A DNA stretch of 64,000 bases from CAZKSN01 sp964555585 (lineage in GTDB: Bacteria > Bacillota_I > Bacilli_A > RF39 > UBA660): contig CAZKSN010000004.1 of assembly GCA_964555585.1 (NCBI GenBank), positions 1-64,000 of the forward strand, written 5' to 3'. The notes under the pieces were generated by a model that saw only the letters and a program-made list of their open reading frames with translations, searched no databases and had not been told where the DNA came from. Positions 36,574 to 45,666 of this stretch are shown here, piece by piece. Made by a program: the position numbers and the translations under genes. Numbering within the stretch: position 1 is the first letter of the stretch; the number at the start of each line of letters is the position of its first letter.

Positions 36574-36863
36574 TTGAATAATTTAGCAAAAATACTTTCA
36601 TTTTTAATTTTTTTGCCACTTTCATCCAGATAATTCAAATACAGTAATTTTCCCTTTATTGATAAAGTTCCCTGAAATGTATCAAGCTTTAATAACTCAA
36701 GTTCTTCACCTTTTATTAAAACATATCCCAATACAGTATCAATAAAAAATTCTTTATTATCAAAATTTTCTAATTTTTTTACTCCAGTAATAAAAATGCT
36801 TTTTCTATCATTGACTTGAATACTATGATTAAAATTATTTTCACTATTACTAGTCTTGTCCAT
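36570..36863 (-). CDS. yabP: Spore protein YabP
   Basis: 97 residues, YabP/YqfC family. The middle NDRKSIFITGVKKLENFDNKEFF followed by TVLGYVLIKGEELELLKLD is the family core. In B. subtilis it acts with YabQ under mother-cell control. AGGAGG precedes the start. It is separated from spoVG by the terminator at 36911. Confidence 0.88.
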   Translation of the reverse strand: MDKTSNSENNFNHSIQVNDRKSIFITGVKKLENFDNKEFFIDTVLGYVLIKGEELELLKLDTFQGTLSIKGKLLYLNYLDESGKKIKNESIFAKLFK

Positions 36864-36910
36864 TTATTTCCTCCTAATAATAGATATGAAAATAAATGAA
36901 AAATATAACA

Positions 36911-36937
36911 AAAAAACTCTATAAAATAGAGTTTTTT
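36911..36937 (-). terminator. spoVG terminator
   Basis: AAAAAACTCTAT, loop AAA, ATAGAGTTTTTT, overlapping the spoVG stop on the minus strand. Confidence 0.88.
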
Positions 36938-37220
36938 ATTCTTCTTCAGCTTCTGTTACTTCATCTTCGGCTTTTTCGTAAGCATCTAATATTTCTCTTT
37001 CAAACATACTTCTTACTTCTTGATTTAATGGATGAGCAGTATCTCTATAATTACCAGTCGCTGTTTTACGACTAGGCATTGCTATAAACAAACCTTTTTC
37101 CCCACTAATAATTCTAATATCATGAACTGCAAATTCATCATCTAATACAACTGATGCAATTCCTTTCATTCTAGAATTTTCTTTGTCAATTTTGCGTATA
37201 CTTACTTGTGTTATTTTCAC
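36936..37220 (-). CDS. spoVG: Septation/regulatory protein SpoVG
   Basis: 94 residues, starting at GTG 37220 behind AAGGAGG; an upstream GTG lies inside that ribosome site. The core IASVVLDDEFAVHDIRII, GLFIAMPSRKT and YRDTAHPLNQEVR matches SpoVG. It is a small nucleic-acid binding regulator that affects septum formation and sporulation. The C-terminus is Glu-rich. It has its own terminator. Confidence 0.95.
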   Translation of the reverse strand: MKITQVSIRKIDKENSRMKGIASVVLDDEFAVHDIRIISGEKGLFIAMPSRKTATGNYRDTAHPLNQEVRSMFEREILDAYEKAEDEVTEAEEE

Positions 37221-37293
37221 TGAATCTTCCTCCTTAAGCACATACTCAAATTAATTTTACATCAAATAAACAATTAAATCAAGTATTTTTATT

Positions 37294-37506
37294 TTAAATT
37301 AACTTAATTATTATATCTTTTGTTAGTATATCAGCATAAGAAAAAGATTTTACTTCATTATTTAATTTAAGAATAAATAAAAAAGGATATGCTTTTTCTA
37401 TTATTCCCTCATATACTTCATATTTATTTCTTCCAACATTTACTTTGGCCACTACTTTTTTTCCAACTATTCTTTTTATATCAGTTTTTATTTTTAATAT
37501 ATTCAT
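37294..37506 (-). CDS. veg: Veg family protein
   Basis: 70 residues. IKTDIKRIVGKKVVAKVNVGRNKYEVYEGIIEKAYPFLF is the Veg core. In B. subtilis Veg influences biofilm genes and is highly expressed in growth. It overlaps yabG by four bases; yabG-veg is the B. subtilis order. Confidence 0.93.
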   Translation of the reverse strand: MNILKIKTDIKRIVGKKVVAKVNVGRNKYEVYEGIIEKAYPFLFILKLNNEVKSFSYADILTKDIIIKLI

Positions 37507-38288
37507 TTTTCTCCATTTCTTGGATAACCTACAAACATTGTGCCTTTAGTTTTTAAACCACCTATTCCATCTTTACCATATTTAGTTTTTGATAAAAGTT
37601 TGATCAAATTAACTTCTTGATTTCTGTCACTAAGACTTAAGGTGGTTGCTATTATTGCCGGATCTAAAGCATGAATGTTGATTCTTTTAGGACTTGATGC
37701 AAATGTGGCTCCAGCTTTTATCAGTTCATCATAATTGCTCTGACAAGCACCAGCAATAATTATTAAATCTTCTGGAGATTTAGCATACTTTCTTGCTTCC
37801 TTAACTCCTTCAATAAAATTAGAACTATTCTTGTACATATCTGTTTCGCCTACTCTTTTTTTATAATAAGCGTCATGACCGGTAATAATTAATATATTTG
37901 GATTTACCTGTCTTAAATATCTTTGCAATATCTCAGGTATATCATTTTCATTTACTTGTTTTCCAAAAGCAATTACTCCGGCATTTTTATAAAAGTCCAT
38001 ACATCTTTTTAAATATTCACTATCTCCGTCCAAATGTAATATTTTTCCTGGCAAATAAAAATAATCATCTCTATCCAGTCTTTGCTCTTCTATAACCATT
38101 CTTGCATAATCATCATTGTTTTTATAATCTTTTTTGTCAATTAATATTAGATCCTCTATATTTGCATCCGCAATTAAACGAAAATCTATTCCTCTAAGAA
38201 TACATACTTCACCATTTTTTTCAGTTACTTCAAAAATAATATCATGATTGTAAGATATTCTTGAAACATAATCTCCTACTTTAATCAT
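37503..38288 (-). CDS. yabG: Sporulation-specific protease YabG
   Basis: 261 residues, slightly short. The start KVGDYVSRISYNHDIIFEV, then LHLDGDSEYLKRCM, VGETDMYKNSSNFIEGVKEAR and the nucleophile region IIAGACQSNYDELIKAGATFASSPKRINIHALDP are typical of YabG, a cysteine protease that processes spore-coat proteins (in clostridia also the germination receptor CspBA). It is a strong indicator of endospore ability. AGGTGAG precedes the start. Confidence 0.96.
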   Translation of the reverse strand: MIKVGDYVSRISYNHDIIFEVTEKNGEVCILRGIDFRLIADANIEDLILIDKKDYKNNDDYARMVIEEQRLDRDDYFYLPGKILHLDGDSEYLKRCMDFYKNAGVIAFGKQVNENDIPEILQRYLRQVNPNILIITGHDAYYKKRVGETDMYKNSSNFIEGVKEARKYAKSPEDLIIIAGACQSNYDELIKAGATFASSPKRINIHALDPAIIATTLSLSDRNQEVNLIKLLSKTKYGKDGIGGLKTKGTMFVGYPRNGEK

Positions 38289-38331
38289 ATACTCACCTAT
38301 TTAAATATATGAAAATATCAAAAAAATATAT

Positions 38332-39129
38332 CTAACTTATCTCATTAGATATATTCACAAATTCTTCCACACTTAAATTTTCTGCTCTACATGTTAAATT
38401 TTTATCATATTTATTTAAAACTTTTTCAATCTTTTTTAAATCATAATCTATTAAGTTATTCTTTAAATTTTTTCTTTTATGTCTAAATGAGTCTTTTATT
38501 AATTTATAAAAATTTTCAATTGATTTTACATAATATTTATTTTTATTTGAACTAAACTTTAATACAATACTATCAACTTTTGGAACAGGTATAAATGAAT
38601 TTTTACTTACATCAGTAACTTTTTCAATATTGAAGTTATATTGTAAAAATACACTAATTGAACTATAATCTTTTGTATTTGGAGAAGCCATAAACCTATT
38701 ACCCACTTCTTTTTGAATCATAATTATCATTTCATCAACATTAGTTTCTTTTATAACTTTATTTATTATTAATGAAGTAATATAATAAGGAATATTAGCA
38801 ATAAAATATAATTTATTATATTTATATTTTGATAAATATTCTTTTAAATCAATTTTCAAAAAATCTTTATATACTATTTCTAAATTATCAGAAGAAATTT
38901 CATCTAAAATGTTTTTTAAACTTTCATCTATTTCAAAGCATATTACTTTTGAATCATATTTTATTAATTCCTTTGTTAAAGCTCCTCTACCAGGTCCAAC
39001 TTCAATAATTAACGAATTTTTTTCAATATTAAAAGAATTTACTATTTTTTCTATAATATTACTATCTATGAGAAAATTCTGTCCCAATGATTTCTTATAT
39101 TTTATTTTTTTCACTTTATTTCCAGCCAA
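38332..39129 (-). CDS. rsmA: 16S rRNA dimethyladenosine transferase KsgA
   Basis: 265 residues. KKSLGQNFLIDSNII starts the domain, VGPGRGALT is the SAM loop, NIPYYITS (N-x-P-Y) is the catalytic motif, and the C-terminal helical domain ends with LSVEEFVNISNEIS. It dimethylates two adjacent adenosines in the 3' end of 16S rRNA. The first codon is uncertain: TTG 39129 or GTG 39114, neither with a clear ribosome site. It overlaps or abuts the 3D-domain gene. rnmV, which precedes ksgA in B. subtilis, is missing. Confidence 0.95.
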   Translation of the reverse strand: MAGNKVKKIKYKKSLGQNFLIDSNIIEKIVNSFNIEKNSLIIEVGPGRGALTKELIKYDSKVICFEIDESLKNILDEISSDNLEIVYKDFLKIDLKEYLSKYKYNKLYFIANIPYYITSLIINKVIKETNVDEMIIMIQKEVGNRFMASPNTKDYSSISVFLQYNFNIEKVTDVSKNSFIPVPKVDSIVLKFSSNKNKYYVKSIENFYKLIKDSFRHKRKNLKNNLIDYDLKKIEKVLNKYDKNLTCRAENLSVEEFVNISNEIS

Positions 39130-39667
39130 GTCTTAATACTTCAAAATATTGATTTCTTATTCTTCCAATATTATTTATTGCAAAATTTCTGTCATCTGTT
39201 AATAAATCAATAGAATTTCCAGAAACACCACGATCCATTACGATTGCTATAATTTGTTCATTTGAAAGTTTATTTATTTCAAACTTAATTATAGACCCAC
39301 AAGGATATTTTTTACTACTGGCCACTATTCTTACAGTTCCATATTCAACATCTTCATAATATATACCGGTTTCTAATACATTAACTTTATGGTTGCATCC
39401 TAATTTTCCTGTACATTTTGGACAATCACCAGTATATGCAGTTAAATCACCAGTAAAATTTGAAACTGGAGTCAATAATTCATTTAAATATAATTCATCT
39501 TGAATATCTTCAATAACGCCTGACTCTATTGTTTTGCTTATATTATTGTTGTATACCTTATAAATTGAAGCATATGACAAAGAATTATTATTTAAAAATA
39601 ATATTATAGTTAAAAGAATTAAAATTCTTATATATATCAATGATTTTTTTGGTTTACATTTTTTCAT
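39116..39667 (-). CDS. 3D domain protein (YabE/YocH-like cell-wall protein)
   Basis: 183 residues from ATG 39667 (GAAAGGTG upstream). A membrane anchor or uncleaved signal lies at about 10-30, followed by a 3D domain: DLTAYTGD, CGSIIKFE and AIVMDRG carry the three Asp of the MltA-like lytic fold. Two Cys in CPKCTGKLGC are unusual. No LysM or G5 domain is present, unlike full YabE. Likely a small muralytic or stationary-phase wall protein. The position between tatD and ksgA is that of yabE. Confidence 0.88.
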   Translation of the reverse strand: MKKCKPKKSLIYIRILILLTIILFLNNNSLSYASIYKVYNNNISKTIESGVIEDIQDELYLNELLTPVSNFTGDLTAYTGDCPKCTGKLGCNHKVNVLETGIYYEDVEYGTVRIVASSKKYPCGSIIKFEINKLSNEQIIAIVMDRGVSGNSIDLLTDDRNFAINNIGRIRNQYFEVLRLGWK

Positions 39668-39707
39668 GTTTTCACCTTTCAAACCATAAATATTATACCA
39701 TATTTGA

Positions 39708-40460
39708 TTACTTAAAGTCAAAAATTCTACATAAATTGTTAAAGCTGATTTCTATTATATCTTCATATTTTATATTTTTTATATCTGCTATTTTTTTAGC
39801 AACTTCAGCAATATATTTAGGTTCGTTTTTATATTTTCTAAATGGTTCAGGAGTTAAATATGGGGAATCTGTTTCTAAAACAATATATTCCAAACCAATA
39901 TTTTTAATAACAGCTTTTAAATTATTTTTTTTAAAAGTGATTATTCCGCCAACACCAATAAGAAAACCCAATTTAATAAAATTATTAGCTTCGTTACAAT
40001 TACCACTAAAACAATGAACTATACCTTTAACTTTATATTTTCTTAATAATTTATAAACATCCTTATTTGAATTTCTTGAATGAACAATAACCGGTAATTT
40101 ATATTTTTCTGCCAATTTTAATTGGATTTTAAATAATTTTTTCTGTTTATATTTATTTTTATCATAAAAATAATCTAAACCAATTTCACCTATTGCAATT
40201 ATATTGTTATCAATAATTAATTTTTCCAATTCTATTATATCTTTTTTATTATATTTATTTACATTATGAGGATGAATGCCTATAGAAGAATACAAAAAAG
40301 ATTCATATCTCTTAGAAATATCAATAACTTCTTTTGCAGTCTCTATATTATCTGAACAATTTATTATTTTCTTTACACCATATTTTTTGGAATCCATTAC
40401 TACATCTTTAATATCATCATAATTTTCCTTATAAATATGAGCATGTGAATCTACTAACAT
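39708..40460 (-). CDS. tatD: TatD family metal-dependent DNase
   Basis: 250 residues. The start VDSHAHIY gives the HxH ligands; E-containing GEIGLDYFYD, IVHSRNSNKD, IVHCFSGN and LETDSPYLTPEPFR complete the metal site. Family members act as 3'-5' exonucleases in DNA repair or quality control. B. subtilis has the same neighbours. Preceded by TAGGAG. Confidence 0.95.
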   Translation of the reverse strand: MLVDSHAHIYKENYDDIKDVVMDSKKYGVKKIINCSDNIETAKEVIDISKRYESFLYSSIGIHPHNVNKYNKKDIIELEKLIIDNNIIAIGEIGLDYFYDKNKYKQKKLFKIQLKLAEKYKLPVIVHSRNSNKDVYKLLRKYKVKGIVHCFSGNCNEANNFIKLGFLIGVGGIITFKKNNLKAVIKNIGLEYIVLETDSPYLTPEPFRKYKNEPKYIAEVAKKIADIKNIKYEDIIEISFNNLCRIFDFK

Positions 40461-40467
40461 AATACTC

Positions 40468-40653
40468 CTAAATAAATTTTAGATACAATACTTTTATTAT
40501 TAAAATATCAAAACCAATTATAAAAATATAATCATAAATATGCTTATAACTAAAACTAAATATAATAATAATGCTAACAATAATAACTAATATAACTCCT
40601 AATACAAACCACTTATTAAACTTTTGTTCAAAAACAGTTTTTATAGTTTTCAT
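40468..40653 (-). CDS. Small membrane protein, unknown
   Basis: 61 residues with a basic start and two hydrophobic segments (about 17-34 and 40-58). No family is recognised. It lies just upstream of tatD. The ribosome site is poor, so it may be translated weakly or be a chance ORF. Confidence 0.45.
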   Translation of the reverse strand: MKTIKTVFEQKFNKWFVLGVILVIIVSIIIIFSFSYKHIYDYIFIIGFDILIIKVLYLKFI

Positions 40654-40737
40654 ATATCATCAAGCACAATATATCAATAAAATAAAATAATTTCAACAAT
40701 TTAGACAAATATTTTTAATATTTGACATAATTTTACA

Positions 40738-41259
40738 TTAACCTTCAAAATTATTCTTTATTAAAGCTATGATTATTTCAATCACTGTAATTAGTTTTTC
40801 ATTAATCGCATCATTACTAGTACAAATAATGCATCCAATTGAATCAGTATTTACTACAATTGGCATAATCATAAAATAATTTACCATTAAGTAATCATTT
40901 GTTAACAATAATTTTCCTTTTTCTAAAATTACTTTTCTTTCATTTATAACATCTAAAATTTGTTTATTAATTTTTTCTTCAACTAAATGATTAAAACTTT
41001 CTTTGCTGGAATATATTATTTTTTCTTTATCTGTTAATATCAAATTGCAATTTATATATTTATCCAAAACTTTAATATATTTAATTGCAAATTCTTTAAG
41101 CGATAACAGTCTATAGTATTTCTTTAAGATAATACTTTCATTATCTACAAAAATTTCAACTTCCTCACCATCACCTATATTTAAATTTCTTCTTATTTCT
41201 TTTGGAATAACAATTCTTCCAAGTTCATCTATTTTTCTAACAACTCCAGTAGGTTTCAT
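40738..41259 (-). CDS. spoVT: Stage V sporulation protein T (AbrB-like regulator)
   Basis: 173 residues. The N-terminal AbrB DNA-binding fold (TGVVRKIDELGRIVIPKEIR, about 4-45) is followed by a GAF-like sensor domain (about 55-173). SpoVT controls forespore genes under sigma-G in B. subtilis. Family length is 178. It stands alone and diverges from ppa. Confidence 0.95.
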   Translation of the reverse strand: MKPTGVVRKIDELGRIVIPKEIRRNLNIGDGEEVEIFVDNESIILKKYYRLLSLKEFAIKYIKVLDKYINCNLILTDKEKIIYSSKESFNHLVEEKINKQILDVINERKVILEKGKLLLTNDYLMVNYFMIMPIVVNTDSIGCIICTSNDAINEKLITVIEIIIALIKNNFEG

Positions 41260-41312
41260 TTTTCACCTCTATTTTTAGTTTACTTAAGAAGACTATTATT
41301 ATACTTTATTTA

Positions 41313-41341
41313 TTGACATTTTAATTTATTTTAAATATACT
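41313..41341 (+). promoter_or_regulatory. ppa promoter
   Basis: TTGACA (41313-41318), 17-bp spacer, TATACT (41336-41341). Confidence 0.85.
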
Positions 41342-41363
41342 CATTTTAGAAAGTGAGTAAAAG

Positions 41364-41846
41364 ATGATAGTTGAAAGTATAATAGAAATTCCAATGGGAA
41401 CTAAAAATAAATTTGAAATTAATAAAAAAACCGGTAGAATTAAACTAGATAGAGTTTTATATTCTGCACTAACGTATCCCGGAGAATATGGATTCATAGA
41501 TAAAACATTGTCTGGAGATGGTGATCCTTTAGATATATTAATAATCAGTTCTTACCCTACTTTTCCTGGTTGTGTAGTTGATGCTAGAGTTATTGGATAT
41601 TTAAAGGTTATAGATAACGGGCAGGAAGATGAAAAAATATTAGCAGTTGTGGATAAGGATCCGAGATTTGATGAAATAAAGACTTTAAAAAATATGCCTG
41701 AACATAAATTAGTGGAAATAAAAGACTTCTTTCAAAATTATAAAAATTTACAAAACATAACCGTAACTGTAGATAAATTTTACGATATTGATGACGCGAT
41801 AAAAATAATTGAACGTGATATGGAAAAATATAAAAAAATAAACTAA
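41364..41846 (+). CDS. ppa: Inorganic pyrophosphatase (family I)
   Basis: 160 residues. Family I signature SGDGDPLDILI (metal Asp cluster) and EIPMGTKNKFEINK at the start; DKDPRFDEIKTL and the basic C-terminal half are typical. It hydrolyses PPi to drive polymer synthesis. The ATG follows a weak GAAAGTGAG. The 3' end overlaps the mfd stop by four bases, convergent. Confidence 0.95.
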   Translation: MIVESIIEIPMGTKNKFEINKKTGRIKLDRVLYSALTYPGEYGFIDKTLSGDGDPLDILIISSYPTFPGCVVDARVIGYLKVIDNGQEDEKILAVVDKDPRFDEIKTLKNMPEHKLVEIKDFFQNYKNLQNITVTVDKFYDIDDAIKIIERDMEKYKKIN

Positions 41847-44800
41847 TTACTGTTTATTTTTTTATTTATATATTTAATCAAATCTAACAGATAATATATA
41901 TAGTGTTTTTTTAAATTACTTTTTGTTAATGAAATTAACAAATATTTATTCTTATATATAAATTTGAATTTAGAATTTATTTTAGAAGAATTAATAAACA
42001 AATCATCTATTACTAATTTTTTTATTACTTCATCATTTAAGCGTATACTACATTTTATTTTATTATTTTCAAAAACTGAAATATCATTTTTTTCAAGTAT
42101 TTTTTCAAATAATGTTTGATACATATATAGTTCTATATTTTCATCTAATATTCCAAACCTATCCTTTATTTCTTTTTCTAGTTCAATAATACTTTCTTCA
42201 TTTGAAATATTTTTAATTTTTTTATGCAAATCTATTATTATTTCATCATCAGAAGAATAATTCTGATCAATATGTGTAGATATGTCATTTATTAAATTAG
42301 TATTTTCTTCAGCATCTTCCGCTATATTATTTATACCTTCATTAATTAATTCCAAATACATATCCATACCTACTGAGTCAATAAATCCTGCTTGTTCCTT
42401 TCCTAGAATATCTCCAGCTCCTCTAATACTTAAGTCTCTTAAAGATATTTTATAGCCGCTTCCTAGCTCAGTAAATTCTTTAATTGCATCAAGTCTTTTT
42501 GCAGCTGCATCTGTTAAGATTTTTGATTTATTATACATTAAATATGCATAAGCAATTTTATCACTTCTTCCAACTCTGCCTCTTATTTGATATAACTGAC
42601 TTAATCCAAATTTATCAGAATCAATTATAATAATTGTATTTGCATTAGGTATATCTATTCCGTTTTCAATAATAGTTGTACTTACCAACACATTAAATTC
42701 ATTATTCATAAATTTTAATAAAATTTCTTGCATCTCGTCTTTATTGGTCTTTCCATGTACATATTTAATATCTGCTTCAGGAATTAATTGAGAATACTTA
42801 TGACTTACTATATCTATATTTTCAATACGATTATATAAAATGAATACTTGCCCATTTCTATTTAGTTCTTTTATTACTGCTTCTCTCAATAGCAATTCAT
42901 TATAATTAATGACATATGTTTGCACAGGATATCTTTTTTTTGGAGGTGTATCTATCAAAGATAAATCTCTTATTCCAACCAATGACATTTGAAGAGATCT
43001 TGGTATAGGAGTTGCCGAAACACCTAATACATGTACATTGCTTTTTATTTTTTTTAACTTTTCTTTCTGTTCAACTCCAAATCTATGCTCTTCATCAATT
43101 ACTAATAAAGCTAAATCTAAAAATTTTATATCATTGCTTAATAGTCTATGTGTACCAAAAATTACGTCTATTTTACCTTCATGCAATCTTGTAATAATAC
43201 TTTTAACTTCTTTTTTAGTAGTATTTCTATTTATTAATTCTATGTTAACTGCAAAATTTTTAAATCTTTCTTTTGCTGAATAAAACTGTTGATACGATAA
43301 AATTGTTGTAGGACATAAATACATTACTTGTTTATTATTCATAACAGTTTTAAATATTGATCTGAATATAACCTCTGTTTTTCCATAACCCACGTCTCCA
43401 CATAAAAGTCTATCCATAGGTTTTCCACTTTCTAAATCATTTTTAATTTCTCCTGTAGCTTTTAATTGATCTAGAGTTTCTTCATAGACAAACTCACTTT
43501 CAAAGATTTGCTGCATTTCATTATCTTTTTCAAATGGTTCTATTATTGCTGTTTGTCTATTTTTATATATTTTTATTAATTCATCGGTTATATTTTTTAT
43601 TCTAGACTTTATTTTTATTTTTGTTTTTTTCCATTCTAAACTGTTTAGTTTATGTATAATAGGTTTTGTTCCTTCTTTTGAAGAATATTTATATAATTTA
43701 TCAATATTTTCTACAGGCATATATAGTTTGTCATTTCCTTTATATTTAATTAATATATAATCTTTTTTTGTATTACCTCTTAATATGGTTTTAATCCCCA
43801 TATATACGCCTATACCATTGTTTTTATGAACTACATAATCTCCCACTTTTAATTTTTCAAGAGAATTAATTTTCTTTCCAAATTTATAATTACTATAATC
43901 ATTAGAAAAAACAGACTTTTTTAAGTCATTTTCTGAATAATAAGAAATACTGTTATATTTAAAGCCTTTATTCAGATACTCTTCAATTATTTTAACTTTT
44001 ACTTTTTCTTTTATTTTATTTATTAAGTTTTTATTTTTTGTTACCAATATAGGTTTTTTTTCTTTATTTATATCTTCAATTAATTCATTAATATTTTCAT
44101 TATATATTTTATTATCTTTTGAATTAAACACATAATCGTATTTTCCAACATTGTTTATTAAATCAATGTATATCTTATTATTTAATTTACTTTCATTAAA
44201 GTCAAACCTAATATTGTTTTTCTCTTCATAGTAATCCATTTGAGCTTTAATATTTTTTTGTACCAGTTTTATTTGATTTATATCTTGAATTATTATATAT
44301 GGATTGTTTAAATATTCTAAGATACTTGATTCATTACTATTGAAATCGTCAACAATCGGCTTAATTTCTACTTCATTTATATCTTCTGTTGATCTTTGAG
44401 TATTCTCATCAAAATATTTTATATTTTCTATTATATCTCCAAAAAATTCAATTCTTATCGGTTGCTTTGTATATATTGGATATATATCAATTACAAACCC
44501 TCTGGTTGAATAATCTCCAACATTTGTTACTAAATAATCTTTTCTATATCCGATATTATCAATATTTTTTACTAATTCATTTCTATTTATTTTTTGATCT
44601 TTTTTTAATTTAATAGATTTATTTTTAAATGAAGAATAACTGGGAAGCTTCTTTAAAAAACTGTTTAAATGACAAATTATAATTTTTTTATTATTATACT
44701 CAATATTATTTAAAAATTTTAATCTCATAAACAATAACTCAGGGGATGCCGCTATTGCTTTTTTAGTTAAATAATCATCCTCAGGAAATATGTATAATTC

Positions 44801-44995
44801 ATTAATATAGTTCTTTAAATTACTGTATATTTTTGAAGTTTCATTTAAATTTGAAGTTAATATTAACAAATCATTTTTTAACATGCTAAAAATATATAAT
44901 ATCAATTGATAATATAATTCATTATTTGTAACAGATATTTTTAATTGTTCTTTTATTTTAAAATTAAATAAATCTTTAAATATTGTAGTATTCAT
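41843..44995 (-). CDS. mfd: Transcription-repair coupling factor Mfd
   Basis: 1050 residues. The UvrB-like N-terminal part (1 to about 330) has FPEDDYLTKKA. The CarD-like RNA polymerase interaction domain lies near KVGDYVVHKNNGIGVYMG. The translocase has Walker A GDVGYGKTEV, VIDEEHRFGVEQ (DEEH) and QIRGRVGRSDK. The C-terminal TRCF domain is at about 900-1050. It removes stalled RNA polymerase and recruits UvrA. Slightly short for Mfd (1150 or so), mostly in the N-terminal part. It follows pth, as in B. subtilis. Confidence 0.97.
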   Translation of the reverse strand: MNTTIFKDLFNFKIKEQLKISVTNNELYYQLILYIFSMLKNDLLILTSNLNETSKIYSNLKNYINELYIFPEDDYLTKKAIAASPELLFMRLKFLNNIEYNNKKIIICHLNSFLKKLPSYSSFKNKSIKLKKDQKINRNELVKNIDNIGYRKDYLVTNVGDYSTRGFVIDIYPIYTKQPIRIEFFGDIIENIKYFDENTQRSTEDINEVEIKPIVDDFNSNESSILEYLNNPYIIIQDINQIKLVQKNIKAQMDYYEEKNNIRFDFNESKLNNKIYIDLINNVGKYDYVFNSKDNKIYNENINELIEDINKEKKPILVTKNKNLINKIKEKVKVKIIEEYLNKGFKYNSISYYSENDLKKSVFSNDYSNYKFGKKINSLEKLKVGDYVVHKNNGIGVYMGIKTILRGNTKKDYILIKYKGNDKLYMPVENIDKLYKYSSKEGTKPIIHKLNSLEWKKTKIKIKSRIKNITDELIKIYKNRQTAIIEPFEKDNEMQQIFESEFVYEETLDQLKATGEIKNDLESGKPMDRLLCGDVGYGKTEVIFRSIFKTVMNNKQVMYLCPTTILSYQQFYSAKERFKNFAVNIELINRNTTKKEVKSIITRLHEGKIDVIFGTHRLLSNDIKFLDLALLVIDEEHRFGVEQKEKLKKIKSNVHVLGVSATPIPRSLQMSLVGIRDLSLIDTPPKKRYPVQTYVINYNELLLREAVIKELNRNGQVFILYNRIENIDIVSHKYSQLIPEADIKYVHGKTNKDEMQEILLKFMNNEFNVLVSTTIIENGIDIPNANTIIIIDSDKFGLSQLYQIRGRVGRSDKIAYAYLMYNKSKILTDAAAKRLDAIKEFTELGSGYKISLRDLSIRGAGDILGKEQAGFIDSVGMDMYLELINEGINNIAEDAEENTNLINDISTHIDQNYSSDDEIIIDLHKKIKNISNEESIIELEKEIKDRFGILDENIELYMYQTLFEKILEKNDISVFENNKIKCSIRLNDEVIKKLVIDDLFINSSKINSKFKFIYKNKYLLISLTKSNLKKHYIYYLLDLIKYINKKINSN

Positions 44996-45004
44996 TTCTC
45001 TCCG

Positions 45005-45556
45005 TTATTTATTATATTTATTCATTAAATTTTCAAAACTTAAATTTACAAAATCAATAATAATTTCATTAATTTGCATTACTACTTCTTTTACTACGCC
45101 TAATTCTTTTTTAGTAAATTTACCTAATACATAACTAATCAAATTTACATTCTTATTTGAAATTCCCACTCTAATTCTTTTAAAATTAGAAGTATTTAAA
45201 TTTTCTATTATATTTTTAATTCCATTATGTCCACCTGAACTTCCATCCGGTTTTATTTTTATTTTTCCAAGTTCAAAATCTTTATCATCATAAATAACCA
45301 ATATATCATTAATATCTATTTTAAAATACTCAATATACTTTTTTATAACGATTCCTGATAAATTCATATATTTTTGAGGTTTTAAAAAAATTATATCTTC
45401 ATTATTTATTTTATCTTTTGTATATAAACCTTTAAATTTACTTATAAAAGATAAATTATTTTTTTCACAATGTGAATCAATAGCCATAAAGCCAATGTTA
45501 TGTCTAGTGTTAATATATTCTTTTCCAGGATTACCAAGTCCGACTATTAATTTCAT
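45005..45556 (-). CDS. pth: Peptidyl-tRNA hydrolase
   Basis: 183 residues. IVGLGNPGKEYINTRHNIGFMAID holds the catalytic His; YMNLSG, YDDKDFELGKIKIKPDGSSGGHNGI and RIRVGI are all present. It recycles peptidyl-tRNAs. The C-terminal half is typical. It sits between mfd and the first Noc-type palindrome. Confidence 0.97.
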   Translation of the reverse strand: MKLIVGLGNPGKEYINTRHNIGFMAIDSHCEKNNLSFISKFKGLYTKDKINNEDIIFLKPQKYMNLSGIVIKKYIEYFKIDINDILVIYDDKDFELGKIKIKPDGSSGGHNGIKNIIENLNTSNFKRIRVGISNKNVNLISYVLGKFTKKELGVVKEVVMQINEIIIDFVNLSFENLMNKYNK

Positions 45557-45639
45557 ATTATATCCCTCTTTTTATATTATAACATTTATTTTTTTATATA
45601 ATATCTTTTTTACTTCATTTTACAATTTCTTAATAATAA

Positions 45640-45665
45640 AAAATTATTTCCCGGGAAATAATTTT
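45640..45665. promoter_or_regulatory. Noc-binding-site-type palindrome (NBS), copy 1
   Basis: A 26-bp perfect palindrome whose core ATTTCCCGGGAAAT (45646-45659) equals the published Noc-binding consensus of Bacillus subtilis. GC-rich CCCGGG is rare in this sequence and occurs only here and at 51442. Intergenic, between pth and trmN6. Confidence 0.8.
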
Positions 45666-45666
45666 A

